Positions 8,709 through 16,397 of a DNA stretch of 23,522 nt are shown in pieces. Below the pieces are notes generated by a model. That model searched no databases and was not told the DNA's origin. It was given only the letters and a program-made list of their open reading frames with translations. Both the position numbers and the translations under genes were made by a program. The stretch is taken from contig JAPLJL010000128.1 of NCBI GenBank assembly GCA_026388615.1, positions 1 through 23,522 of the forward strand, in the 5' to 3' direction. Origin of the DNA: Pseudomonadota bacterium. GTDB lineage: Bacteria > Desulfobacterota > JAPLJL01. Every line of letters starts with the position of its first letter. Within the stretch, counting starts at the first letter, position 1.

Positions 8709-8894
8709 ATGTGGGAAAAGATTAAACAATTTCTCCGAGAAGTTAAAACCGAGCTGAGCAAGGTTACTTGGCCGACCCGGAAGGAAGTCATGGCGGCGAC
8801 GGGGGTGGTAGTGGTTTTCACCTTGATCATTTCGCTTTCTCTGGGATTAGTAGAGGTAGTCATTTCCAAGCTGGTCCGGGTTTTCATATGGTAG
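8709..8894 (+). CDS. secE: Preprotein translocase subunit SecE
   Basis: SecE is the small essential membrane subunit that clamps SecY in the protein-export channel. The 61-aa protein is the short single-span form: an amphipathic helix FLREVKTELSKVTWPTRKEV with the family signature, then one hydrophobic segment at about residues 28-58. GAGG at 8697-8700 precedes the ATG. It sits directly before nusG, its usual partner in bacterial genomes. Confidence 0.94.
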   Translation: MWEKIKQFLREVKTELSKVTWPTRKEVMAATGVVVVFTLIISLSLGLVEVVISKLVRVFIW

Positions 8895-8985
8895 GACCGA
8901 GCCGGCGCGAAATGGGTTTCCCTGCCGGAACGGGAAAAATGATTATTTCCCAGGTCCGGTCTAACGGAGAAAGGGTTTAGAGCCG

Positions 8986-9519
8986 ATGTCTTTTAAATGG
9001 TATGTCATCCATACTTATTCGGGTTTTGAAAGTAAAGCCAAGCAGAATCTTGAAGAGAGAATCAAGGCTTTGGGGAAGGGCGATCTGTTCGGAGAGTTGA
9101 TCATCCCCACCGAGGATGTGATCGAGCTGGACCGGGGCAAAAAAAAACGGGTGAAAAGGAATTTTTTCCCGGGTTATATCCTGGTGCAGATGGATTTGAA
9201 CGACGAAACCTATCATATCGTCCGCAGTTCCCCGCGGATCATCGGGTTTGTCGGAGAAAGCCGGAATCCTCCGCCGCTTCTGGATTCGGAAGTGGAGAAA
9301 ATCAAATCCCAGATGAACGAAGGTACCGTGCATCCCCGGATGAAGGTGCTTTTCCAGGAAGGGGAAAGCGTGCGGGTGATTGAGGGGCCTTTTACAAATT
9401 TCCAGGGGGTGGTCGGAGAGGTGGATGTGGAGAAAGCCCGCTTGCGGGTGCTGGTCAGCATTTTTGGCAGGTCCACCCCGGTGGAATTGGATTTTTCCCA
9501 GGTAGAAAAATCGGGTTAG
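8986..9519 (+). CDS. nusG: Transcription termination/antitermination factor NusG
   Basis: NusG binds RNA polymerase at the clamp and couples it to the ribosome or to Rho. The 177-aa protein has the N-terminal NGN domain (KWYVIHTYSGFE, then FFPGYILVQM, then GFVGESRNP) and a C-terminal KOW domain at about residues 123-172 (VRVIEGPFTNFQGVVGEVD). Length is normal. The ribosome site is weak or distant (GGAGAAAGGG about 10 nt upstream). The 91-nt gap after secE contains inverted repeats (GACCG 8895-8899 with CGGTC 8957-8961; GGGAAA 8932-8937 with TTTCCC 8946-8951), perhaps a local leader structure. Confidence 0.96.
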   Translation: MSFKWYVIHTYSGFESKAKQNLEERIKALGKGDLFGELIIPTEDVIELDRGKKKRVKRNFFPGYILVQMDLNDETYHIVRSSPRIIGFVGESRNPPPLLDSEVEKIKSQMNEGTVHPRMKVLFQEGESVRVIEGPFTNFQGVVGEVDVEKARLRVLVSIFGRSTPVELDFSQVEKSG

Positions 9520-9594
9520 TTATTCAGCCGGGGACGGTTAGAGGATTTTTCCGGTGATCGTCGAGATGGAGAAAATGGTTTAGGAGGTAAAACG

Positions 9595-10017
9595 ATGGCG
9601 AAAAAAATCATTGCTCAGATCCGTTTGCAGTGCCCGGCCGGCCAGGCCAATCCCGCCCCACCCGTGGGGCCGGCCCTGGGCCAGCAGGGGGTTAATATAA
9701 TGGAGTTCTGTAAAAATTTTAATGCCCGGACCAAGGGCCAGGAGGGGATGATCATCCCGGTGGTGGTGACGGTTTACGCGGATCGCTCCTTCACTTTCAT
9801 CACCAAAACCCCCCCGGCCTCGGTGCTCTTGAAAAAAATGGCGGGGATTGAAAAAGGATCCGGCGACCCGGCCCGGGTGAAAGTGGGATCGGTGACCCGG
9901 GCGCAGGTCCTGGAGATAGCTAAAATCAAAATGCCGGATCTGGGCACGGACGATATCGAGCGGGCGGTAACCATTATCGAGGGGACCGCCCGGAGCGTAG
10001 GGATTGAAATCAAGTAA
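9595..10017 (+). CDS. rplK: 50S ribosomal protein L11
   Basis: L11 forms the GTPase-associated centre with 23S rRNA and takes part in the stringent response. The 140-aa protein shows the proline-rich N-terminal PAPPVGPALGQQGVN and the C-terminal rRNA-binding domain (GSVTRAQVLEIAKIKMPDL, IEGTARSVGI). AGGAGG at 9582-9587 lies 7 nt before the ATG. It opens the rplK-rplA-rplJ-rplL group and the next start is 11 nt after its stop. Confidence 0.97.
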   Translation: MAKKIIAQIRLQCPAGQANPAPPVGPALGQQGVNIMEFCKNFNARTKGQEGMIIPVVVTVYADRSFTFITKTPPASVLLKKMAGIEKGSGDPARVKVGSVTRAQVLEIAKIKMPDLGTDDIERAVTIIEGTARSVGIEIK

Positions 10018-10028
10018 GGAGACCAGCG

Positions 10029-10730
10029 GTGCGAAGGGGAAAAAATTATCAAGCGGCCAGAGCCAAAGTTGACGCGGCGAAAAAATATTCCCTGGAAGAA
10101 GGGATCAGTCTGCTGAAGGAAGTCGCGAAGGCCAAGTTTCCGGAAACCGTGGAAGTGGCCATTCGCCTGGGGGTGGACCCCACCAAAGCGGATCAAAATA
10201 TCCGGGGCACGGTGAAACTCCCGTTCGGGACCGGAAAAAAAGTCCGGATTCTGGTTTTCGCCAAGGGAGAAAAAGAAGAGGAAGCCCGGAAAGCCGGGGC
10301 CGATCACGTGGGCGGCGACGACCTGATCAAGAAAATCCGCGAGGAAAACTGGCTGGATTTTGACATGGCGATCGCCACTCCCGACATGATGGGCGCGGTG
10401 GGAAAACTGGGAAAGATTCTGGGCCCGAAGGGGTTGATGCCCAATCCCAAGTCCGGGACGGTGACTTTCGACGTGGGGAAAGCGGTGCAGGAATTCCAGG
10501 GCGGGCGAGTGGAATTCCGCGTGGATAAAGCGGGCAACGTTCATGTTCCGGTCGGGAAAATCAATTTCGAGCCCGAGAAGCTGAAAGAAAATATCCTGTC
10601 CCTGATGGAAACAGTGAACTCGGTCAAGCCGGCCACCAGCAAGGGTGTTTACCTGAAAGGGGTTTCGATTTCCAGCACGATGAGTCCGGGAATAAAAATT
10701 TTAGCGTCGACCTTGACCCGCAGCGCTTAA
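10029..10730 (+). CDS. rplA: 50S ribosomal protein L1
   Basis: L1 forms the mobile stalk at the E site and in many bacteria also represses the rplKA transcript by binding its leader. The 233-aa protein has the hallmark GKILGPKGLMPNPKSGTV in the middle and a C-terminal TSKGVYLKGVSISSTM. The start is GTG at 10029, with AAGGAG at 10016-10021 overlapping the rplK stop. No L1 binding site mimic could be recognised by eye. Confidence 0.97.
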   Translation: MRRGKNYQAARAKVDAAKKYSLEEGISLLKEVAKAKFPETVEVAIRLGVDPTKADQNIRGTVKLPFGTGKKVRILVFAKGEKEEEARKAGADHVGGDDLIKKIREENWLDFDMAIATPDMMGAVGKLGKILGPKGLMPNPKSGTVTFDVGKAVQEFQGGRVEFRVDKAGNVHVPVGKINFEPEKLKENILSLMETVNSVKPATSKGVYLKGVSISSTMSPGIKILASTLTRSA

Positions 10731-10759
10731 GCCCGGGTTAATTGCGAAGGAGGACAATT

Positions 10760-11314
10760 TTGAAGCGAGAGGAAAAAGAAAAAAACATTGAGTCAATGAG
10801 GGAAATCACCCAGAAGGCCAACCTCCTGGTCCTGGCTGATTACCGGGGAATGAATGTCGGCGAGATTGTGAATCTCCGCCGGGAAGTCCGGAAGGCCGGG
10901 GGCGGCATGAAGGTGGTCAAGAACACCCTTTTTCAGCGCGCCCTGAAGGGCACGGGTTTTGAAAACCTCAATTCCCAGGTGGATGGCCCCGTCGCGGCTT
11001 TGTTTCACCTGGGTGACCCGACCCCGGTCCTGCGGGTCCTGAACAGCTGGGCCAAAACCCAGCCCAAGTTCAAAATCAAGGTGGGAGGACTAGTCGAACA
11101 TCCGGGGCAGCCGGGACGGGTGTTGACGCTCCAGGAACTGCAGACCCTGGCTAACCTTCCGCCCCGGCAGGTGTTGCTCGCGCAGCTGGTCGGGATACTG
11201 GGTATGCCCCTGGCAAAATTCGGGCTCGTTTTGAAAGCGCGGATTGCCAAGCTGACGGAAGCGCTGGAAAGCGGGAAAGACGAAAAGGAAAAAGACTCCA
11301 CCCCAGGAGCTTAA
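10760..11314 (+). CDS. rplJ: 50S ribosomal protein L10
   Basis: L10 anchors L7/L12 dimers to the ribosome. The open frame reaches back to a TTG at 10742, but that codon lies upstream of and runs into the ribosome site AAGGAGG at 10747-10753. The TTG at 10760, 6 nt after it, gives MKREEKEKNI and is the better start, so the protein is 184 aa. Family features: ANLLVLADYRGMNV near the N terminus, KVVKNTLFQRAL, and the C-terminal helix that binds L12 with a charged end. It is followed 65 nt later by rplL. In many bacteria the L10-L12 complex represses its own mRNA; no such site could be identified here. Confidence 0.94.
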   Translation: MKREEKEKNIESMREITQKANLLVLADYRGMNVGEIVNLRREVRKAGGGMKVVKNTLFQRALKGTGFENLNSQVDGPVAALFHLGDPTPVLRVLNSWAKTQPKFKIKVGGLVEHPGQPGRVLTLQELQTLANLPPRQVLLAQLVGILGMPLAKFGLVLKARIAKLTEALESGKDEKEKDSTPGA

Positions 11315-11379
11315 ATAACTGGCCAAAGATTAAGAATAAAAGATACAGAAACATCGGAAACCCTAAGGAGGATACGAGC

Positions 11380-11784
11380 ATGACTAAGGAAAACCAGGCG
11401 GCTTTAAATTCCGAACAAATCATCGGCGCGATTGAGCAAATGACGGTTTTGGAATTGGCGGAGATGATCAAGAAGATGGAAGAAAAATTCGGCGTGACGG
11501 CGGCCATGATGGCCCCGGCCGGCGCCGCTGCTCCGGCGGCTTCCGCCGATGCTCCCGCTGCGGCCGAGGAGAAGAGCGAGGTCAGTCTGATTCTGACCGT
11601 CGTCGGAGAAAAGAAGATTCAGGTCATCAAGGTCGTCCGGGAAGTTACCGGCCTGGGACTGAAGGAAGCCAAGGACTTGGTGGACGGGGCCCCCAAACCG
11701 GTGAAGGAAGGGATCTCGCCTGCGGACGCGGAGGAGATTAAAAAGAAGTTTGTCGCAGTTGGCGCTACGGTTGAAATAAAGTAG
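11380..11784 (+). CDS. rplL: 50S ribosomal protein L7/L12
   Basis: L7/L12 is the multicopy stalk protein that recruits EF-Tu and EF-G. The 134-aa protein has the N-terminal dimerisation helices (MTVLELAEMIKKMEEKFGV), an Ala/Pro-rich hinge (residues about 44-65) and the conserved C-terminal domain (KIQVIKVVREVTGLGLKEAK, VDGAPKPVKEG). A strong AAGGAGG at 11365-11371 precedes the ATG, as expected for a protein needed in excess. rpoB starts 11 nt after its stop. Confidence 0.97.
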   Translation: MTKENQAALNSEQIIGAIEQMTVLELAEMIKKMEEKFGVTAAMMAPAGAAAPAASADAPAAAEEKSEVSLILTVVGEKKIQVIKVVREVTGLGLKEAKDLVDGAPKPVKEGISPADAEEIKKKFVAVGATVEIK

Positions 11785-11795
11785 GAAAATAAAAT

Positions 11796-14700
11796 ATGAC
11801 CCGGGGAAAAGAATTAGGCTTCGCCATTCCTTTTCTGCGACGGGATTTCTCCAAGATTCGCAAAATCATTGATTTTCCGAGCCTGGTAGAAATCCAAAAA
11901 CGAGCTTTTGAAAGTTTTCTGCAGTCCCAGATCAAGCCGGAACAACGGACGAATGTGGGCTTGCAGGGGGTTTTGAAGAGTGTTTTTCCCATCAAGGATT
12001 ACAACGGTAATTGTTCGCTGGAGTTTGTGGAGTACCAGCTCGAACCTCCCCGCTATGATCTCCGGGATTGCCTCCAGCGGGGGATGACCCACGCGGCGGC
12101 GATCAAGCTCAAGGTCCGTTTGATCGTCTGGGATGTGGAGAAGGAGTCGGGGGTTCGATCGGTCCGGGATATCAAGGAGCAGGAAGTTTACTTTGGGGAA
12201 ATTCCCATCATGACGCCGACGGGGACCTTCGTGATCAACGGGGTCGAACGGGTGGTGGTGAGTCAGCTCCATCGGTCCCAGGGCGTATTTTTTGAGCTGG
12301 ATAAGAGCAAAAGACAGGCGGCCGGACGTTACAGTTATACCGCCCGGCTGATTCCCGACCGCGGCAGCTGGATCGACCTGGAATTCGATCACCGGGATAT
12401 CATGTACGCCCGGATCGACCGCAAACGCAAGCTCCCGGTGGGGACGCTGATGCGGGCCTTTGACTTCACCAACGAGGAACTGCTGCAGTATTTTTACGAC
12501 ACGATTTTGATCGTCCGGCGGGAAGGGGGAAAGTTTGAGCGTACCTTCAGACCCGAACAGCTGATCGGCACGCGGTCCGCCATATCCGTGCGGGATCCCA
12601 AGTCCGGAGGAGAGATCCTCCGGCGCGATCAGAAGATCACGCCCGAAACCATGGAGCATCTGGCCAAGGCCGGGATCAAGCATCTGCCCATCGAATCCAA
12701 GGAAATCCTGGCGAGCGTTTTGGCCGAGGATCTGATGGATCCGGAGACCGGGAGCGTCAAGTTTCACGCTAATGAAGATGTCAACGAAGGCGTTCTGGAA
12801 TGGATCGTAAGTTCGGGGATCAAAGAATTCCAGGCTTTCTCCATCAGCGGTTCTCCGGTGGGCGCGATTATCCGGAACACCCTGAACCTGGACCGGTCCG
12901 ATTCGGTCGCGGAAGCCCATCAGGAAATTTACCGCCGCCTGCGGCCGGGGGAACCCCCCACCCCAGACGCGGCTGCCACCCTGTTTCAAACCACTTTTCT
13001 CAATCAGGAACGTTACGACCTTTCCGCGGTCGGGCGTTTGAAAATCAATCACAAGCTGCAATTTCTGGATCCGGTAGAAAACGCCAAGATCTTCAGCCGG
13101 CGGATGAGGGTGGAAGAACTCCGCTGGCGGAAACTGCGGAACAGCCTGGGAAAACTCAAGTCCTCCGGGGCTAGCGAAATCAACGCGCTCATTTCGGTTC
13201 TGTCAGAAGTGACCCAGGCCAAAACCCGGGAATGGGAAATCCTGCGGGAACTGGGACAGTTCCTGGCCCCGAAAATCCGGGAGGTGGAACCGGAGGCAAT
13301 CAAACAGGAAGAGAAACGCCAGGAACAGCTTAATCAACAGCTGGCCAAGGCTCGAAAGCAACTGGAAACCCTGATCAATCAGCTCCGCTCCCGCCGGGAA
13401 AAAGTAGAGGCGCTCTGGGAAGCGGAGAGAGCCGGGGAGACCAAGGGCAAGGTTCCTCCGGAGGTGACTCTGGCGCGGAAAGGCCTGGACCGGCTCGATG
13501 CCCAGCTGCGCGCGGAACAGCCTCTTTACGAGGATCTCGGGACCCGGCTCCTGCGCAGTATCGATCTCCTGGAGTCGGTTCGGTACCTGGCCGAGATCCG
13601 GAACGGGCGGGGCGCCCTGGATGATATCGATCATCTCGGTAACCGCCGGGTCCGGACGGTCGGGGAGCTTCTGGAAAACCAGTACCGGATCGGTTTGCTG
13701 CGGATGGAGCGGGCTATCCGGGAACGGATGAGTTTCCAGGATGTGGATGCCCTGATGCCTCAGGAGATTGTCAATCCCAAGCCGATTTCGGCGGTGATCA
13801 AGGAATTCTTCGGCAGCAGCCAGCTCTCCCAGTTCTCCGACCAGACCAACCCCCTCTCGGAAATCACCCATAAGCGCCGGTTGAGCGCCCTGGGGCCGGG
13901 GGGATTGACCCGGGAGCGGGCGGGGTTTGAGGTGCGGGACGTGCACTCCAGCCATTACGGGCGGATCTGTCCGATTGAAACCCCCGAAGGCCCCAATATC
14001 GGGCTGATTTCTTCCCTGAGCACTTTCGCCCGGGTGAATGACTATGGCTTCATTGAGACCCCTTATCGGATCGTGGATAACGGCCGGGTGAGCGACCGCA
14101 TTACCTTTCTCACCGCAATGGAAGAAGAAGAACATCGGATCGCCCAGGCCAACGCCCCGTTGGATTCCCATGGCCGCTTTCAGAATGATTTTGTTTCGGC
14201 CCGCCACCGGGGGGAATTTGCCCTGCTGGCCCGGGAGCGGGTGGATCTGATGGATGTTTCTCCCAGCCAGCTGGTCAGCGTGGCGGCTTCGCTGATTCCC
14301 TTCCTGGAACACGATGACGCCAACCGGGCCCTGATGGGATCGAACATGCAGCGGCAGGCGGTCCCCCTGATGGCCTGCGAAGCCCCCCTGGTCGGAACCG
14401 GGATGGAAGCTTCGGTGGCCCGGGATTCGGGATTTGCCATGATTGCCCAGCAGGACGGGGTGGTGGAAAGTGTGGACGCTTCCCGGATTGTCCTGCGTTC
14501 CCCGGAGCACGGGGGCAGCGGGGCCGGGGTCGAAATTTATCCTTTAGTAAAATACTGGCGGTCGAATCAGAATACCTGCATCCACCAGAAACCGATTGTC
14601 CGGGCCGAGCAGAAAGTCCGGAAGGGCGATGTCATCGCCGACGGCCCGGCCATTTCCTCCGGGGAACTGGCCCTGGGGAAAAATGTCCTGGTGGCCTTCA

Positions 14701-16397
14701 TGCCCTGGGGCGGATATAACTTTGAGGATTCCATTCTCATCAGCGAAAAACTGCTGAAGGAGGATACTTTCTCCTCCATCCATATTGAAGAGTTCGAGGT
14801 CATGTCCCGCGACACCAAGCTGGGGCCGGAAGAGTTTACCCGGGACATCCCGAATGTGGGGGAGGAGAGCCTGAAAAATCTGGATGAAGCCGGCGTCATC
14901 CGGATCGGTACGGAAGTGGGCCCGGGAGAGATTCTGGTCGGAAAAATCACCCCCAAGGGTGAGACCCAGCTCTCTCCGGAAGAAAAACTCCTGCGCGCGA
15001 TTTTCGGGGAAAAAGCCGCTGACGTCAGAGACACCTCGCTCCGGGTGCCACCGGGAGTAACCGGGACGGTGATCGGGGTGCGCATTTTCTCCCGCAAGGG
15101 AATGGAGAAGGATCCCCGGGCTCAGGATATGGAAAACCAGGAAATCGCCGGGCTGCTCCGGGACCGGGACGACAAGATCCGGATTATTGAAGCCGATTTT
15201 CTGGACCGGGTTCGGGAACTCATCGTGGGGCGAACCTGCCTGCGCCAGTTTACCTCCCCGCGGGGAAAATCCCTGATGATCAAGAAGGGGGAAGCCGTCA
15301 CGGCCGAGAAACTCGACCGCATCCCCTGGAAAAAATGGAACGACCTGGAATTTGAAGCCAGCGAGGAAGAACGGGAACGGATCAAGACCGAACTGGAAAC
15401 TCTCGAGGAGCAGATCGATTTTGTCCGCATGGTTTTTGAGGAAAAGGTCCGCCGGCTCAAACGGGGCGACGAACTGCCTCCCGGGGTCATCGCTATGGTC
15501 AAGGCTTATCTCGCGATCAAGCGCAAGCTGTCGATGGGCGACAAGATGGCGGGCCGGCACGGGAATAAAGGGGTCCTGTCCCGGATTCTTCCGGAAGAGG
15601 ACATGCCCTATCTGCCGGATGGAACCCCGGTGGACATGGTACTCAACCCCCTGGGGGTTCCCTCCCGGATGAATGTCGGGCAGATCCTGGAAACTCATCT
15701 GGGCTGGGCTTGCAAGGAGATGGGCGCGAAGCTCGGACAGCTGATCGATTCCAAGATCGCGGTGGAAACTGTGCGCACCGCGCTGAAAAAGCTTTACAAA
15801 AACAGCCAGATCGACGCCCTGCTGGACAAGTCCGGGACCGAGGAAATCCTCGCCCTCGCCGGGCGGGTAAAGCAGGGCCTGGCGGTTGCTTCGCCGGTTT
15901 TCGATGGGGCCAGTGAGCTGGAAATCAAGGCTCTGCTCAAGCAGGAGGGCCTGCCCGAATCGGGCAAAATGGCTCTCCATGACGGCCGGACCGGTCAGCC
16001 CTTTGATTTCCCGGTCACGGTCGGGCACATGTACATGATGAAGCTGCACCATCTGGTGGATGAAAAGATCCATGCCCGTTCGATCGGGCCTTATTCCCTG
16101 GTCACTCAGCAGCCTCTGGGCGGGAAGGCCCATTTCGGGGGCCAGCGGCTGGGGGAGATGGAGGTCTGGGCGATGGAGGCCTATGGCGCGGCCTATACGC
16201 TCCAGGAGTTCCTCACGGTTAAATCAGACGATGTCACGGGCCGGACGCGGATGTATGAATCCATTGTCAAGGGAGAACCCAGCCTGGAACCGGGGGTGCC
16301 GGAATCCTTTAAGGTTTTGATTAAAGAGCTTCAGAGTTTGGGAATGAACATGGAACTCTTGGGAGCGAAGGAGAATCAGGATGAAGGATATGTTTAA
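11796..16397 (+). CDS. rpoB: DNA-directed RNA polymerase subunit beta, with a large internal insertion
   Basis: Beta forms half of the RNA polymerase active cleft. At 1533 aa it is longer than E. coli beta (1342). Conserved parts are all present: RYDLSAVGRLKINHKL (406-421), RNGRGALDDIDHLGNRRVR, the rifampicin region QLSQFSDQTNPLSEITHKRR with the usual drug-contact residues, EDSILISEKL and KLSMGDKMAGRHGNKG. A helix-rich extension resembling the proteobacterial beta insert 9 precedes the last motif. The excess is mainly one insertion at about residues 422-585, where E. coli has about 12 residues (409-421). It is charged, Gln/Glu/Arg/Lys-rich and probably coiled coil. The start is 11 nt after rplL with TAGGA upstream, and the end overlaps the rpoC start by 17 nt. 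Confidence 0.97.
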   Translation: MTRGKELGFAIPFLRRDFSKIRKIIDFPSLVEIQKRAFESFLQSQIKPEQRTNVGLQGVLKSVFPIKDYNGNCSLEFVEYQLEPPRYDLRDCLQRGMTHAAAIKLKVRLIVWDVEKESGVRSVRDIKEQEVYFGEIPIMTPTGTFVINGVERVVVSQLHRSQGVFFELDKSKRQAAGRYSYTARLIPDRGSWIDLEFDHRDIMYARIDRKRKLPVGTLMRAFDFTNEELLQYFYDTILIVRREGGKFERTFRPEQLIGTRSAISVRDPKSGGEILRRDQKITPETMEHLAKAGIKHLPIESKEILASVLAEDLMDPETGSVKFHANEDVNEGVLEWIVSSGIKEFQAFSISGSPVGAIIRNTLNLDRSDSVAEAHQEIYRRLRPGEPPTPDAAATLFQTTFLNQERYDLSAVGRLKINHKLQFLDPVENAKIFSRRMRVEELRWRKLRNSLGKLKSSGASEINALISVLSEVTQAKTREWEILRELGQFLAPKIREVEPEAIKQEEKRQEQLNQQLAKARKQLETLINQLRSRREKVEALWEAERAGETKGKVPPEVTLARKGLDRLDAQLRAEQPLYEDLGTRLLRSIDLLESVRYLAEIRNGRGALDDIDHLGNRRVRTVGELLENQYRIGLLRMERAIRERMSFQDVDALMPQEIVNPKPISAVIKEFFGSSQLSQFSDQTNPLSEITHKRRLSALGPGGLTRERAGFEVRDVHSSHYGRICPIETPEGPNIGLISSLSTFARVNDYGFIETPYRIVDNGRVSDRITFLTAMEEEEHRIAQANAPLDSHGRFQNDFVSARHRGEFALLARERVDLMDVSPSQLVSVAASLIPFLEHDDANRALMGSNMQRQAVPLMACEAPLVGTGMEASVARDSGFAMIAQQDGVVESVDASRIVLRSPEHGGSGAGVEIYPLVKYWRSNQNTCIHQKPIVRAEQKVRKGDVIADGPAISSGELALGKNVLVAFMPWGGYNFEDSILISEKLLKEDTFSSIHIEEFEVMSRDTKLGPEEFTRDIPNVGEESLKNLDEAGVIRIGTEVGPGEILVGKITPKGETQLSPEEKLLRAIFGEKAADVRDTSLRVPPGVTGTVIGVRIFSRKGMEKDPRAQDMENQEIAGLLRDRDDKIRIIEADFLDRVRELIVGRTCLRQFTSPRGKSLMIKKGEAVTAEKLDRIPWKKWNDLEFEASEEERERIKTELETLEEQIDFVRMVFEEKVRRLKRGDELPPGVIAMVKAYLAIKRKLSMGDKMAGRHGNKGVLSRILPEEDMPYLPDGTPVDMVLNPLGVPSRMNVGQILETHLGWACKEMGAKLGQLIDSKIAVETVRTALKKLYKNSQIDALLDKSGTEEILALAGRVKQGLAVASPVFDGASELEIKALLKQEGLPESGKMALHDGRTGQPFDFPVTVGHMYMMKLHHLVDEKIHARSIGPYSLVTQQPLGGKAHFGGQRLGEMEVWAMEAYGAAYTLQEFLTVKSDDVTGRTRMYESIVKGEPSLEPGVPESFKVLIKELQSLGMNMELLGAKENQDEGYV

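Noticed and set aside
10742..10759. Upstream TTG as rplJ start (190 aa)
   Set aside because: The Shine-Dalgarno AAGGAGG at 10747-10753 would lie within the coding sequence; the TTG at 10760 has correct spacing.
13203..16133. Two long minus-strand open frames inside rpoB
   Set aside because: Antisense shadows of the conserved rpoB coding sequence, with low-complexity composition and no ribosome site of note.
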